Source: Datura wrightii
Taxonomy: Eukaryota > Streptophyta > Magnoliopsida > Solanales > Solanaceae
Direction of reading: 5' to 3'
NCBI GenBank assembly: GCA_035772735.1
Contig: JASDFA010000019.1
Coordinates: 74,128,001-74,192,000, forward strand
DNA length: 64,000 nucleotides
A program made the translations under genes and the position numbers. Positions 1 through 11,273 of this stretch are shown piece by piece; position 1 is the first letter of the stretch, and each line of letters starts with the position of its first letter. A model generated the notes under the pieces. It was not told the DNA's origin. It saw nothing but the letters and a program-made list of their open reading frames with translations, and did not search any database.

Positions 1-861
1 CCATTTATTATTTTGTTTAAGATTTATTAATTTTAGACCAGTGTGGTACACCGGTTGGAGGTATTTTTATTTTACCCAGAGTGGTCCACCGGTTGGATGG
101 ATTTCCAGCTGGAGGCATTTTTATTTTATCGCAGGGTGGTACACTGGCTGGACAAATTTTATATCAGTTTTATGGTCGACTGGCCACTGGAATTTTAGTT
201 ATAGTTTTTGTTGTGCATTAGATTATTGCATTTACACTTCAATATTGAGTTATTGTCAGGTTTCTATTTTTAGGATTCTGGATTTTTACTATTCCTTATT
301 TTTGGCTCAGTTATTATTATTATCTTATATGTTTATAGTTTTTAGCCTTACATACTAGTACATTTCATTCTTAGTGATGTCCCTTCATCAGGGGACCCTT
401 CTTGCAATCGTGCTGCTGGTACAGGCCAAGGCTCAGATCACTAGACGCAGTAGCAGCCAGATTTCAGCGGAATAGTGGTATGCTCCTCTTTTCCAAGAGC
501 CATGTCCTAGTTTTGACTATTTTGAGTTTTGTGTACACCATGGGTAGGTCGAGGCCCTGTCCCGTGCATTTCAGTTTTTTTACTCTGTAGAGGCTGATGT
601 GTTCTAGTTTGTATAGTAGTTTTGACTGTCTTGCCATGTTGGTTTTCCATTACTCTGTTTAGCTTTATTATAGCCTTGTCGGCTTTTCAAGATGCATATC
701 ATTTTTATCGAGACATTATCGGTCCAGTATTTTTCTTGGTTGGTTGTGACAGGTGGCTTGGTCACCCTTAGTGTTACATTTATAGATGCTATATAGTCGT
801 CTTCTCGATTAATCATGAATCCAGTGTCAGTTGCACCCTACCCTAGTTTTTGAGCGTGACA
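1..861 (+). repeat. 5' LTR of element A, right-hand part
   Basis: This segment aligns throughout with about 10400-11273, the end of A's 3' LTR. Shared features are the repeated 'GTGGTACACCGG' words, the 'TTATAGCCTTGTCGGCTTT' stretch and the ending GTGACA/GAGACA. It ends directly before a primer-binding site. No coding sequence is present; short ORFs here are chance frames in T-rich LTR sequence. Confidence 0.85.
37..165 (+). repeat. Short tandem array in the LTR of element A
   Basis: Three to four diverged units of roughly 40 bases are built around the core GTGGTACACCGGTTGGA followed by a T-rich stretch. The same array is present at 10452-10592 in the 3' LTR, so it belongs to the family and is not a local accident. 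Confidence 0.7.
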
Positions 862-865
862 AGCT

Positions 866-878
866 TGGTATCAAAGCG
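866..878 (+). promoter_or_regulatory. Primer-binding site of element A (tRNA-iMet)
   Basis: TGGTATCAAAGCG starts 5 bases after the LTR end. It differs at one base from TGGTATCAGAGC, the complement of the plant initiator tRNA-Met 3' end, which is the usual primer of Tekay/Del elements. Confidence 0.8.
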
Positions 879-1347
879 AAGTCGTGTCCTAGGGAGTCCA
901 CAAAGCCATGTCTAGTAGAGTATCATTTATTGGTATGTTGTGCACCATACTTATAATCGGGATGCTGCAGGACATCTAGGAATTGTTTCACTTCTTTTAC
1001 TAATAGTTCGTGCTATAGGGCGAGGTAATAAATACGGAGATATCTAAATCATGTTATTGTTTCAGAATATGCCTGTGACAAGGAAGATGACTATGAGGTT
1101 GATTGGCACAACTATTTGAGAGGGTACTAATCGCCCTCCAGAGGATTAGAGAGACAGGTCAAAGGCTCAGACTGCTCCTGCCCCAGGTATTACAGTTCCT
1201 CCAACATCAATTAGAGTAGTGGTAGATAGAACTCCAGCTCATCCCACACCAGCAATACCTGAGGGTAGTAGAGTGGCAGACCCTCCCGCGCCTATGGTAC
1301 TTCTAGTTGTTCCGGAAGGACAAGGTCTTGAGGGAGCTGTTCAGTAG

Positions 1348-2295
1348 ATGGCTCGTATCTCCGCAGGTCAGGAGCGGCAATTGGAGGAGATAGAGAGATA
1401 TAGAGGCCAGGAAATTGAGAGTTCCAGGGCCCGTGAGTTCTTGAGTTTGAGCCTTCTTATATTCAATGGATCATACCCGAGCAAGGATCCTCAAGACTTT
1501 ATTGATTTCACTTGTAGGGTGTTGAAGGTGATGCGAGCTACAACGACTGAGGAAGTAGAGTTGGCAGCCTTCAGACTACGTGATATGGCCATATTGTTGT
1601 ATGAGGCTTGGGCTCATTCCAGAGGAATCGATGCACCTCTAGTTGAGTGGGAAGAGTTCTCCGAGGCCTTTATGCACCACTATCTACCTCGGAAGCTTCA
1701 ATAGGCTCGAGCTGAGCATTTTTTTCAACTAGAGCAGGGAAGTATGAGTATGCATGAGCATTGTCTTTGGTTTAATTCTCTATCTAGGTATGCTCCAGAC
1801 ATAGTTCAGACGATGGAGGATAGAGTTCATCGATTCGTGTTAGGGTTGGGGCTTCATGTAGCTCGCGATTGTTTGGGGGTATCTACTCAGGAGCACATGG
1901 ACATTGCATGAATTCAAGCTTTCACCCAGAGGGCGGAGGATTTTGTTCATCAATTACGGGATACTTGGAGACAATAGGAGGAATGAAAGAGAGCTAGGAC
2001 TCTGGGTCCTTACAAAGGGCCGTAGGGTGATCCAGGAGCTCAGTCATCCAAGAAGATAGTTAGGCCTATAGGGAGTGCCCCACCTCAATTTCAGTTGACA
2101 GAGAAGAGGCCAAGGCCGAACTCCGTCTAGCTCTCGACAACAGGAGTGGGCAGGGCAGAGGCGATCACCATTGCCGTATTGTCCTTATTGTGGGAAATCT
2201 CATTCAGGTCAGTGTCGTCAGGGGTAGAATGTATGCTATTGTTGTAGGCTGCTAGGGCACTTTATGAAAGATTGTTCAAATAGGGTCGAGGCAGA
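1348..2295 (+). pseudogene. gag pseudogene of element A
   Basis: The capsid-type retrotransposon gag domain is clear. One frame from 1348 gives about 118 residues, ending in the conserved block with EEFSEAFMHHYLP. Downstream, the same domain continues through several stops (RYAPD, RVHRFVLGLG). A CCHC zinc knuckle (CYCCRLLGHFMKDC) lies near 2230-2275. The protein would package element RNA in cytoplasmic particles. An upstream candidate start near 1071 runs into a stop within 17 codons. Multiple stops make it non-functional. Confidence 0.8.
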
Positions 2296-2469
2296 TAAGG
2301 CGCGATCAAAAGTTGCTTTCTCATCCTCCATCGACCTCCTAGACTCGATCCTCAGTTGGCAGCAGGTCGTGGAAGAGGCAGAGGGAGAGAGGCTTCTAGT
2401 TTTGTGGAAACCTAGAATTGATTTTATTCTTTGGGCGGTCAACGGGACCAGAAGGCCTCACCTGATGTT

Positions 2470-3509
2470 GTTACAGGTACTTTGATTATTTATTCTCGTG
2501 CAGTATATGTCTTGCTTCATCCTAGTTCTATACTCTCTTATGTTACACCATTGGTTGCGAGTTAGTTTGAGACAGTCCTTGAGTTATTATCTATACCATT
2601 TGTTATTTCTACGCTAATTGGCGAATCTATGTTAGCTAGACGAGTTTACCAGAACTGTGTAGTATTGGTATGTGATAGATCAAACTTAGCTAATCTATTT
2701 GTGCTTGAAATGGTTGATTTTGATGTCATTATGGGTCTGGATTGGTTGGCGGCATGTTATGTTAATGTTGATTGCATAGCCAAGGTGGTCAGATTCCATT
2801 TTCCCGACGAGAAGTCCGGGAATGGCAAGTTAATGCCGCTACGCCTAAAGGTAAGTTTATTCATATCTTAAGGCACAAAAGTTGATATCCAAAGGTTGTA
2901 TTTTTCACTTGGTTCGGGTAAGAAACTTGGAATGTGAGCGTACGTCTCTCCAGTCAATTCCTATTATAAATGAGTTCCCCAAGGTCATTCCAGAGGATTT
3001 TCTTAGAATTCCTCCTGAAAGGGAGATAGATTTTGCTATTGATCTACTTCCAGGTACTCATCCTATATCAATCCATCCATACAGAATGGCCCCAGCAGAA
3101 CTAAAAGAATTAAAGGAGCAGTTGACAGATTTGCTCCAAAAGGGTTTTATCTGGCCTAGTGTGTCGTTGTGGGGTGCATCGATGTTGTTTGTGCGAATGA
3201 AAGATGGGTCGCTAAGAATGCGCATTGACTACAAGCAGAGGAATAAGGTTACGATTAAGAAAAAGTACCCACTTCCCAGGATTGATGACCTGTTTGATCA
3301 ACTACAAGGTGCCATATGCTTCTCAAAGATTGACTTGATATCTAGGTACCATCAGTTACGAGTTAGGGAAATTGATATCCCTAAGAATGCCTTCAAAACA
3401 AGATATGACCATTATGAGTTTCTAGTAATGTAATTTGGGCTGGCTAATGCCCCAGTGGCTTTTATGGACCTGATGAATAAGGTATTTAGGCCTTTTCTTG
3501 ATGTATTTG
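2470..3509 (+). pseudogene. pol pseudogene of element A, first part (protease and N-terminal RT)
   Basis: The protease region includes VDFDVIMGLDWLAACY (open piece 2629-2871). A frame change near 2870 leads into the linker and reverse transcriptase (open piece 2882-3433) with PPEREIDFAIDLLPGT, the RKDG-like block (RMKDGSLRMRIDYKQ), YPLPRIDDLFDQL and FSKIDLISRYHQ. An in-frame stop follows at LVM*FGLANAP. RT is then cut by the solo LTR at 3510 and resumes at 5973 with IVFIDDILIYS. The normal role is to copy element RNA into cDNA; this copy cannot do so. Confidence 0.85.
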
Positions 3510-5967
3510 TGTTATACCCCGTAGAATTCCCGGCACCTAGATGACCTATTCGCACGTTGGTTAAGCATATTAGAAGGCCATACGTGCTAGAGAAAGGCCG
3601 GGAAAAAGATCGGACGAGAAACCCGTCGAACCATCGCGGGAGGAGCTGAGGCAGAGCCCCTCCGCGATGGCAGCGTGTCACGGAGGTGAGGCCTCCGCGA
3701 TGGCTCCGTGACACGTTGCCCAAGTTCAGGCCCAAGTATATAAAGCCCCCACTTCGGTTTAATATCATTTAACTCATTTTAATTTCCAGAACACGCAGCA
3801 AAACAGAGGAAGACGAAGGAGGGATTATAATTTTCGTCCGATTACGCTGCCAAACGCTGCCAAAACTCAAATTAATCCTAGATACCGAAGTATTTAGCAG
3901 CAGAGAGCATTCCTACGGATTTATTTTCGTGAAATACGGCCGACGAATCGGCGAGCCACCGAGCTAAGGTAAGTAGAATTGCTCTAAATTAATGTCTATG
4001 TGTTCCTAGCTGAGAAGTGAATATTTCTCCCTTCTGGACCGCTGAAAAGTAACGAGTTTTCGACCATTTTTCGAAAGGTTAAAGTTGGGATAAATATATA
4101 TATCTAAAGTGACAATTTCTCCCGAATATTAATGTATTTAGTTCTAATTGACGTCTATATGAATGTAGTTGGGAGAAACAGCAGAAGTACCGACGAAAAT
4201 CACACCGGTCAGTCGGGTACTCAGAAACCAGGTATGTAAAGTTATTCTTTCGGCAAGCCAGGAAGTACAGCTTAGAAAGTAAATAGAATAAAGGCTATTA
4301 ACCGATACCCATCGTACAGGAACGATTTTAGTACAGTTTCCAGCAAGCATGCTAGTATATTAATCACGTATCATGCGATAATCAGAATAGTAGATATTCA
4401 GGCAATACGGAGTACATCTGTTGAGATTGTATCCAGTAGTAGATGGTACATTTTATGTTATTGAGCTATATCCAGATATAATCAGATAGGCAGATAAAGG
4501 CCAGGTAGCAGTTAGTCCAGCAATCAGAAATAGTGTAAAACAGAATATAGTATCAGTTATTTAATACAAACTGGCCTTGAGATACAAGAAGAGAATATGA
4601 TTAGTGTTTTTCATTTAAGCATGCTTGCTGTGTATGTGTTTTGTATGTTGAGACTTGTTGTGGCATGTGGGCACCCTTTAGCATCCCCACCGCCCCTGGG
4701 TTATAGCTGTGTCGATACCAGATTCAGATACCGCCACCAGCTGGGCGATGCCGTCCGACTTAAGGACGATGATGGCCGACCACCATGATAATACGGTCCA
4801 GACCACCCTGCTTGCAGGGGTAGTTCAGTTTACTCTGCGTAGAGCTAGCACACCCTTTTTACAGGGGCAGACCACTATGTGTGCACACCTGTGCCCAGAG
4901 GCAGGTGTCTTCGGACTCAGACACAGTTTATTGTCAGAGGCCAAGGCCTGAGCTACGTACCCAAGGGGGCCGGTAGGAGGAGCTCACAGTTATCGGATGA
5001 GTGGAGTGACTTGTTTTTGGTTGGTTTAGACCCGGGTAGGGGTAAATAGATTGCTTGCTTGGTTGGCACCTTTCGACTTATGGGGATCGGTCAGGTATTG
5101 TGTGTATTATTATGTATATTGATATGTGCTAGTAGATACTGATAGACAGAAGGACGACACGTCTTCAGGTATGCTCAGTTAGTTACAGAATGTATAAACT
5201 CTCCCCAGTTATCCTCAGCCAGATAGACTCAGCTACTTCTTGCTTAAATGTCATGTTATTGTGCTATTCGTTTCAGTTGCATATCTCAGTTTGCTTTACA
5301 TGCTCAGTACCTGTGGTAATGACGCCCAGCGGGGCGCTGTATTGCTTGCCTACAGGTACTCACGGATGAGGAGCCGATCTCTCGTGATTCCAGCCAGCCA
5401 GTGAGTCATCAGCTCCTGTTATCCGAAGTCTAATTCCCAGAGGTGTAGCTCCTTTTCTTTTGTTGTGCAATATGGGAAGGTCGGGGCCCTGTCCCGATCA
5501 TTTCTATCAGTTCCTTACAGTATTCGTAGAGGCTTGCAGTCTGTATATATTCCCTGTGGTTATTTGAGCCGGTCGTGTGGGGCCGTGCAGTCTGCTGTAG
5601 CTGTCTTGTATTCCAGTTTATGTTGGCCGTGTGGGGCCTTAGTTTGACAGTAGTGGTGACTTTGCCGGTCACGAAATTTTACAGCAGTCTTGTGTTGAGT
5701 TACAGATAACTAGACAGCATGGTGGCCTTGTCGGCCCGCATAGGTTCCTTGTTACAGGTCTGTTTCTGGTTAGCTGTTGTTACAGGTACAGATGGCTACA
5801 GGCCAGTTGGCCGGAGGCTGTAGTTACAGCCGTTATATAGCCGATTTGTTTCTTGAAATAGAGCCAAAGCCAGCCAAAGCACCAGATGTGCTCAGGCTGG
5901 ACCAGTTAGCAGTCAAGAGTCTAGCAGGCACCAAGTGCCGTCATACCCCCCAAGGTGGGGTGTGACA
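3510..5967 (+). mobile_element. Solo LTR of a Tekay-like family, inserted in element A
   Basis: The segment begins TGTTATACCCC and ends GTGTGACA. It is flanked by the perfect 5-bp duplication ATTTG (3505-3509 and 5968-5972), and the RT reading of element A continues across it. It contains one LTR only: no primer site, gag or pol. It is a close relative of the LTRs of G at 50670 and, more distantly, of F. The simplest origin is recombination between the two LTRs of a full insertion. Short ORFs inside are chance. Confidence 0.92.
3632..3745 (+). promoter_or_regulatory. U3 promoter module and TATA box of the solo LTR
   Basis: A GC-rich module contains a perfect 12-bp inverted repeat (CGTGTCACGGAG at 3674-3685, CTCCGTGACACG at 3704-3715). 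It sits about 20 bases upstream of TATATAAAG at 3737-3745. The position is that expected for the LTR promoter. Near-identical modules occur in G and, unexpectedly, in the Athila-like element D. Confidence 0.6.
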
Positions 5968-5972
5968 ATTTG

Positions 5973-8262
5973 TGATCGTCTTCATTGATGATATTCTGAT
6001 TTACTCGCGATCAAAGGCTGAGCATGCATATCATTTGAGAGCAGTATTACAGACTCTCTAGGAACACAAGTTATATGCTAAATTTTCTAAATGTGAGTTC
6101 TGGCTGACATCTGTAGCTTTTCTTGGTCATGTAATTACAGCTGAATGTATCAGAGTGGATAGTCAGAAGATAGAGATAATAAATAGTTGGCCTAGACCCT
6201 TGAGTCCCATAGAGGCTCATACTTTTCATGGATTGGCAGGTTATTATCACAGATTTGTAAAAGGTTTTTCTACTATCTCCGAGCCATTGACAAAGCTGAC
6301 TCATAAAGCAACAAAGTTTTAGTGGTCAAAGGCGTGTGAGCGCAATTTTCAAGAGTTGAAAGATAGGTTGACCTCAGCACCTGTCTTGACTCTTCCAAAA
6401 GGTATAGAGGGTTATGTGGTTTATTGCGATGCCTCCAGGATTGTCTTAGGCTATGTTTTGATGCAACACGACAAAGTCATTGCCTATGCTTCTTGGCACC
6501 AGTACCTATATGGGCTACATGTTGATATTTTTACAGATCATAAGATCCTTCAGTACCTATTCCAGAAGAAGGAGTTGAATTTACGCTAGAGAGGGTTGTT
6601 AGAATTGCTGAAATACTATGATGTGAGTATTTTGTATCATCTGGGCAAGGAAAATGTTGTAGCTGATGCGCTAAGTCGCAAGTCTATGGGTAGTTTAAGC
6701 CATATTTTGGTTGACAGGATTGAAATGACAAATAATCTACAACAATTGGTTGACTTACAGATTCAGTTACTAGATGCCGAAGATGGGGGTTTTATTGTCA
6801 AAAACAAAGCAGAATTGTCCTTGGTAGTGGAAGTTAAGCAATGACAATATGATGATGCAGAGTTAGTCTTACTAAGAGACAATGTACCATAGCAGAAGTA
6901 GAGCCTATTTGATTGTGGACCTGATGGAGTTCTTAGATACCAGGGTTGTCTATGTGTACCAAATGTGGGTGAGCTACGAGAACAGATTATGAATGAAGCT
7001 CATTACTCTCGATATTCAGTACACCCAGGTGCGAAAAAGATGTATCGTGACCTAAGGCTACTATATTGGTGGAACGGCATAAAAAAGGACATCACAGGTC
7101 CTGTGACTCAGTGTCCTAATTGCAAGTAGGTAAAGGTTGAGCACCGGAGGCCTGAAGGTCTGATGCAGGATATAGAAATTCCAGCCTAGAAATGGGAGGT
7201 GATTAATATAGATTTTATTATAGGATTGCCTCGAACGAGCAGGAAGCATGATTCAATATGGGTAATAGTTGATAGATTTATTAAATCAGCTCACTTCTTA
7301 CCAGTTAGGACTACATATGCTGCATAGGATTATGCTAGGCTTTATATATGGGAGATAGTTCTCCTACATGGCGTCCCCTTATCCATTATTTCTGATAGAG
7401 GTGTTGAGTTCACAGAAAACTTCTGGAAGTCTTTCTAGAAAGGTCTAGGTACTTAGGTAAGCCTCAGCACCGCATTTCATCCTCAGACAGATGGACAGGC
7501 TGAACGCACCATTCAGACGCTTAAAGATATGTTGCATGCTTGTGTTTTAGATTTTGGCGGAAGCTGGGATGATCATGTTTCCTTGATTGAGTTCGCCTAT
7601 AATAACAGCTACCAGGCAAGTATTCAAATGGCCCCATATGAAGCTTTATATGGGCAAAAGTGCAAGTTACCAATGGACTAGTTTGAGCTTAGTGAGGCAG
7701 AGTTATTAGGGCCAGAATTAGTATAGCAGGCTATTGACAAGGTGAAACTTATTAGAGATCGTCCTCAGACGGCCCAGAGAAGGAAGAAATCTTATGCGGA
7801 TGTACATTATAGAGCGCTGAAGTTTTCTATTAATGATTGAGTCTTCCTGAAAGTGTCGCCTATGGAAGGCGTCATGCGATTTGGCCAAAAGGTCAAGTTG
7901 AGCCCTAGATATGTTGGGCATTACAGAGTAATCCGCAGGATAGGCAATGTAGCCTATGAGTTGGGGTTGCCACCATAGGTAGTGACTGTCCAACCAGTAT
8001 TTCATGTATCGATGTTGTAGAAGTGTATAGGAGATCCAACCCATATTATGCATTTCGATGATGTCCAGATTCCTGAGGAGATGACCTACACTGGGGTCCC
8101 AGTTGTTATACTTGACCGGCAAGTTAGGAACCTTCGGACCAAAGAAGTCGCTTCCTTGTTAAAATATTGTGGGAAGTAATAACATCGAGGAAGTGACTTT
8201 GGAGGTGGAGGAGGAAATGAAAAAGAAATATCCTCACCTATTTATGATGCCGATGTGATATT
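5973..8262 (+). pseudogene. pol pseudogene of element A, second part (RT, RNase H, integrase, chromodomain remnant)
   Basis: RT resumes with IVFIDDILIYS. The RT connection domain follows (GLAGYYHRFVKGFS), then RNase H (VVYCDASRIVLGYVLMQ), which lacks the segment between the SWHQ and YLYGLHVDIFTDH motifs. Integrase follows with its HHCC part (EAHYSRYSVHPG ... CPNCK), DDE-type core blocks (INIDFIIGLP, SDRGVEF, TDGQAERTIQ) and the C-terminal YRVIRRIG block. The chromodomain region (VVILDRQVRNLRTKEVAS) breaks down by a frame change. At least ten stops are scattered through it. Catalytic acidic residues are still visible, so decay is by stops rather than loss of motifs. Confidence 0.85.
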
Positions 8263-8350
8263 AATGTATGTGTTTTAATACCTAAGTTACTGAGTATATA
8301 TTTTGAAGCATATTAAGTGAAATTAATTTTCATTCGGGGACGCATTTTCC

Positions 8351-8364
8351 TAAGGCAGGGAGAA
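8351..8364 (+). promoter_or_regulatory. Polypurine tract of element A
   Basis: The purine-rich TAAGGCAGGGAGAA lies directly before the 3' LTR start (TATTACACCC, with the usual TG changed to TA). This would be the plus-strand DNA primer. Confidence 0.65.
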
Positions 8365-9898
8365 TATTACACCCAGGAAATTTTTTGATGATTATTTGAT
8401 GTTTGTATACTAGGTTAAGGGAAGTACGGGTTGTATATTGGTCATATATGACAAGGGAAATGTGTACGAAAAAGCAAAGAGTATGTGAAGTTCATAAGTA
8501 AGGGTCAATCTTAAACGATAATATCTCCCCATATATAATGAATTAGAAGCCCCACGACCTACTACATTAATGGTATTTGAGTCTAGTTTTCAAAACATCA
8601 AACCTCTCATCAATCGGAGTTCTGAGCAAAAAATTTATAGATGTTTTACCATGGCACTATCGGACAGTAAGGTGGCCACTACCTTAAAAACGGCCACCGC
8701 CCAAAAGCCTTTATATTTTAAGTTATGTGTTATGAAATCATTTTAAACATTTACAAATATGAGGTGATTTCTTACTCTCTAAAATCCTCACTCTTTTCCA
8801 GTAGAAAATCCTAACAAACCAAGAGGAATACCTCAAGAAAACGGCATCAAAACTCAAGAAAAAATCCACGGAAGTGAAGGCAACTTTGTGGTGAAGTTGC
8901 TTCCTTGTAGCTGCATTTTTCGCAGTGTTGTTGTGGTGACTTGCTGCGTTTATGAAGAATTTAGAAGACACATATATGCTCCCTATCGGTAGGGATTATA
9001 CACAAGTGTGAAAGGTGAGAATTCTACTACTAAACTTGCTTGAATTCATGAGTAGAAAGCTAGAAGTTAGAGGTGTATTTGGTGTGTTTGTGAACTGCTT
9101 CTATTGCATTTTGGACAGAAAGGTTGCCATATTTTGTTGATAAGAATTTGAGGTCAATGGATCCTATTTTTAACCAGCAACAACCACCCAGAAAAAGTTA
9201 AGGATTTCACCCCTTTTAAACCTCTCAAATTGCAAAGTGAAAAGCTGAAAATTGGCAGGTAAGTGAGCTGCCAATGGACTGTTTGCGAGCTGAGTTTTGC
9301 TCATTTTCCTTAGGCTTTTTGGAAGTATCCTTTTCTGGAATTATACTTCATATTGAGGGGAAGAATTACAGCATAACTATGGTCAAATATACTCTTGTTT
9401 CTTCCTCAAAAGTTAGTGAAAATTAGTTGAGAAAATGGCTAAATATTGTTGATGTTGCCGTGTGTTGTTGTTGTCATTGTGACTGCCATTGGTTAGTTAT
9501 TTTGGGCTGCATTTTCTCATACAAACTAAGATTGTTGTTGGCCTATAAAACCACTGGATTATGGAGGTTGAAGGCTGATCATTGAAATAGGAAATCGGCT
9601 AAAGAAAAGTTCATCGGAGAAAGGTGTGTAAGGCGCCCCGTCCATCGTTCTTTTAAGCATGATTTGTGTGTTGTGATTTGAATGAGCCGGCGACCTCTTT
9701 ACAAGTATTGATGAAGTATGTTAAGATTTATTTAATCTTTAAAAGTTTCATGTTTCATTGAGGTTAAATATTAAGATTATGCCTAGATGAAGTGAGGCAT
9801 CGAAAGTGTGATATTATGTTGATTGTTGTCATAATTGTACATTGAGTTGGAGACCCCTCAACGTGGGCGTTGTTAGCTGGTCCTTACTCTCTATTATA

Positions 9899-9920
9899 TG
9901 TGTGTGTGTGTGTGTGTGTG
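9899..9920. repeat. (TG)11 microsatellite in the LTR of element A
   Basis: Eleven uninterrupted TG dinucleotides. Confidence 0.95.
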
Positions 9921-10451
9921 ATATTAAATCTGTTTAAAGGTCTGGTTGTTAACTGAAATTGATAAAAGAGCCAAGACGATGACGTGTAAATGATTTTAAG
10001 TCAAGTAAAGTCTTCGCAAGCTATTAAGGGTGAACAAGCTTATTAAATTAGGATTGCCTGGTTATCGTTGTCCTTTATCATATGTGTATGTTATGAAATA
10101 TGCCAGGCCAAGGGGAGATTTCATAATCCCTTTCCCTTAAGCTAAACGACATGCTAGCAAGTCTCTGAGCTATAATGTCCCTTGAATACGATCTATAAAT
10201 CTTGTTGAAACTCTTAGGCCATCCGTAGATCCATATGATTTAAAAAAGATTTGAATACATGCATTTAAGTTCTAATTTCTAGATTTACATGTTATATGTG
10301 CTCACTTGTAGTTATGCATTACGAAGGAGGCCTATGCAAGACACATATTTAGTATTCGTCATTTCTATGCTATACGTGTTAAGTTGGTACAATATAAGCC
10401 ATATCGGCTCCATTTATGATTTCTTTTAAGATTTATTAATTTTACCCCAGT

Positions 10452-10592
10452 GTGGTACATCGGCTAGAGGTACTTTTATTTTACGCCGGTGTGGTACACC
10501 GGCTAGATGGATTTTTATCCCGATATGGAACACCGGCTGGAGGCATTTTTATTTTTTCCCGGTGTGGTACACTTGTTGGACGAATTTTATAT
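10452..10592 (+). repeat. Short tandem array, 3' LTR copy
   Basis: Diverged units with core GTGGTACACCGGCT and a T-rich spacer, equivalent to the array at 37-165. Confidence 0.7.
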
Positions 10593-11273
10593 GGGTTTTA
10601 TGGTCGGCTGGCCACTGGTATTTGAGTTATAGTTTTTTTTGCATTAGATGTTTGCATTTACACTTCAATATTGAGTTATTGTGAGGTTTCGATTTTCAGG
10701 ATTTCAGGTTGTTACGATTCCTTATGTTTGGCTCAATTATTATTGTTATATGATATGTTTATAGTTTTTAGCGTTACATACCAGTACATTCTATTCGTAC
10801 TGACGTCCTTCATCTGGGGACCCTTCCTGCAATCATGCTGGAGGTACAGGTCGAGGCTCAGATCATCAGATGTAGTAAGAGCCAGATTGCAGTGGAATAG
10901 TGGTATGCTCGCATGTCCTATTTTTGACTATTTTGGGTTTTCTGTACAACATGAGTAGGCTAGACCCCAGTCCCGTGCATTTCAGTTTTTTTACTCTGTA
11001 GAGGTTGATGTGGACTCTTTTGTATAGTAGTTTTGTTTGTGTAGTCATGTTGGTTTTCCATTGCTCTGTTTAACTTTATTATAGCCTTGTCGGCTTTCCA
11101 GGTTGTATATTTATTATTATCAAGACATTATGGGTCAAATATTTATCTTGGTTAGTTGTGATAGGTGGCTTGGCCAACCTTAGTGCTATATTTATAGATG
11201 CTATATAGCCGGCTTCTTGGTCAATCATGAATCGAGTACCAGTTGTGCCCTACCCCAGTTTTTGGGTGAGACA

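Larger units (their letters stand above)
1..11273 (+). mobile_element. Element A: degenerate Tekay/Del-like Ty3/gypsy retrotransposon
   Basis: This is an LTR retrotransposon in the order 5' LTR (truncated by the window edge), tRNA-Met primer site, gag, PR, RT, RNase H, integrase, chromodomain remnant, polypurine tract, 3' LTR. The 5' LTR fragment matches the last 870 bases or so of the 3' LTR, including a short tandem array. Every coding domain carries several stops or frame changes, so it is a fossil. A solo LTR at 3510-5967 splits RT just before the catalytic FIDD motif. At its right end it abuts the interior of an oppositely oriented Athila-like element. The left target-site duplication lies outside the window, so I cannot confirm that A inserted there. 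Confidence 0.88.
8365..11273 (+). repeat. 3' LTR of element A (2909 bp)
   Basis: It starts TATTACACCC after the polypurine tract and ends GTGAGACA. The last ~870 bases match the window-edge 5' LTR fragment. It contains a (TG)11 microsatellite and a tandem array of about 40-base units. No supported coding region is present. Confidence 0.85.

Noticed and set aside
3510..5967. Solo LTR as a MITE or other DNA transposon
   Set aside because: Ends are TG...CA with a 5-bp duplication and there are no terminal inverted repeats beyond those bases. LTR relatives are at 50670 and 57533.
7718..8122. 134-codon - strand frame
   Set aside because: It lies antisense to the integrase C-terminus of element A and has no domain of its own.
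10452..10592. Tandem units as a CRISPR array
   Set aside because: Units are diverged, spacers are not unique, and the array sits in a plant LTR.
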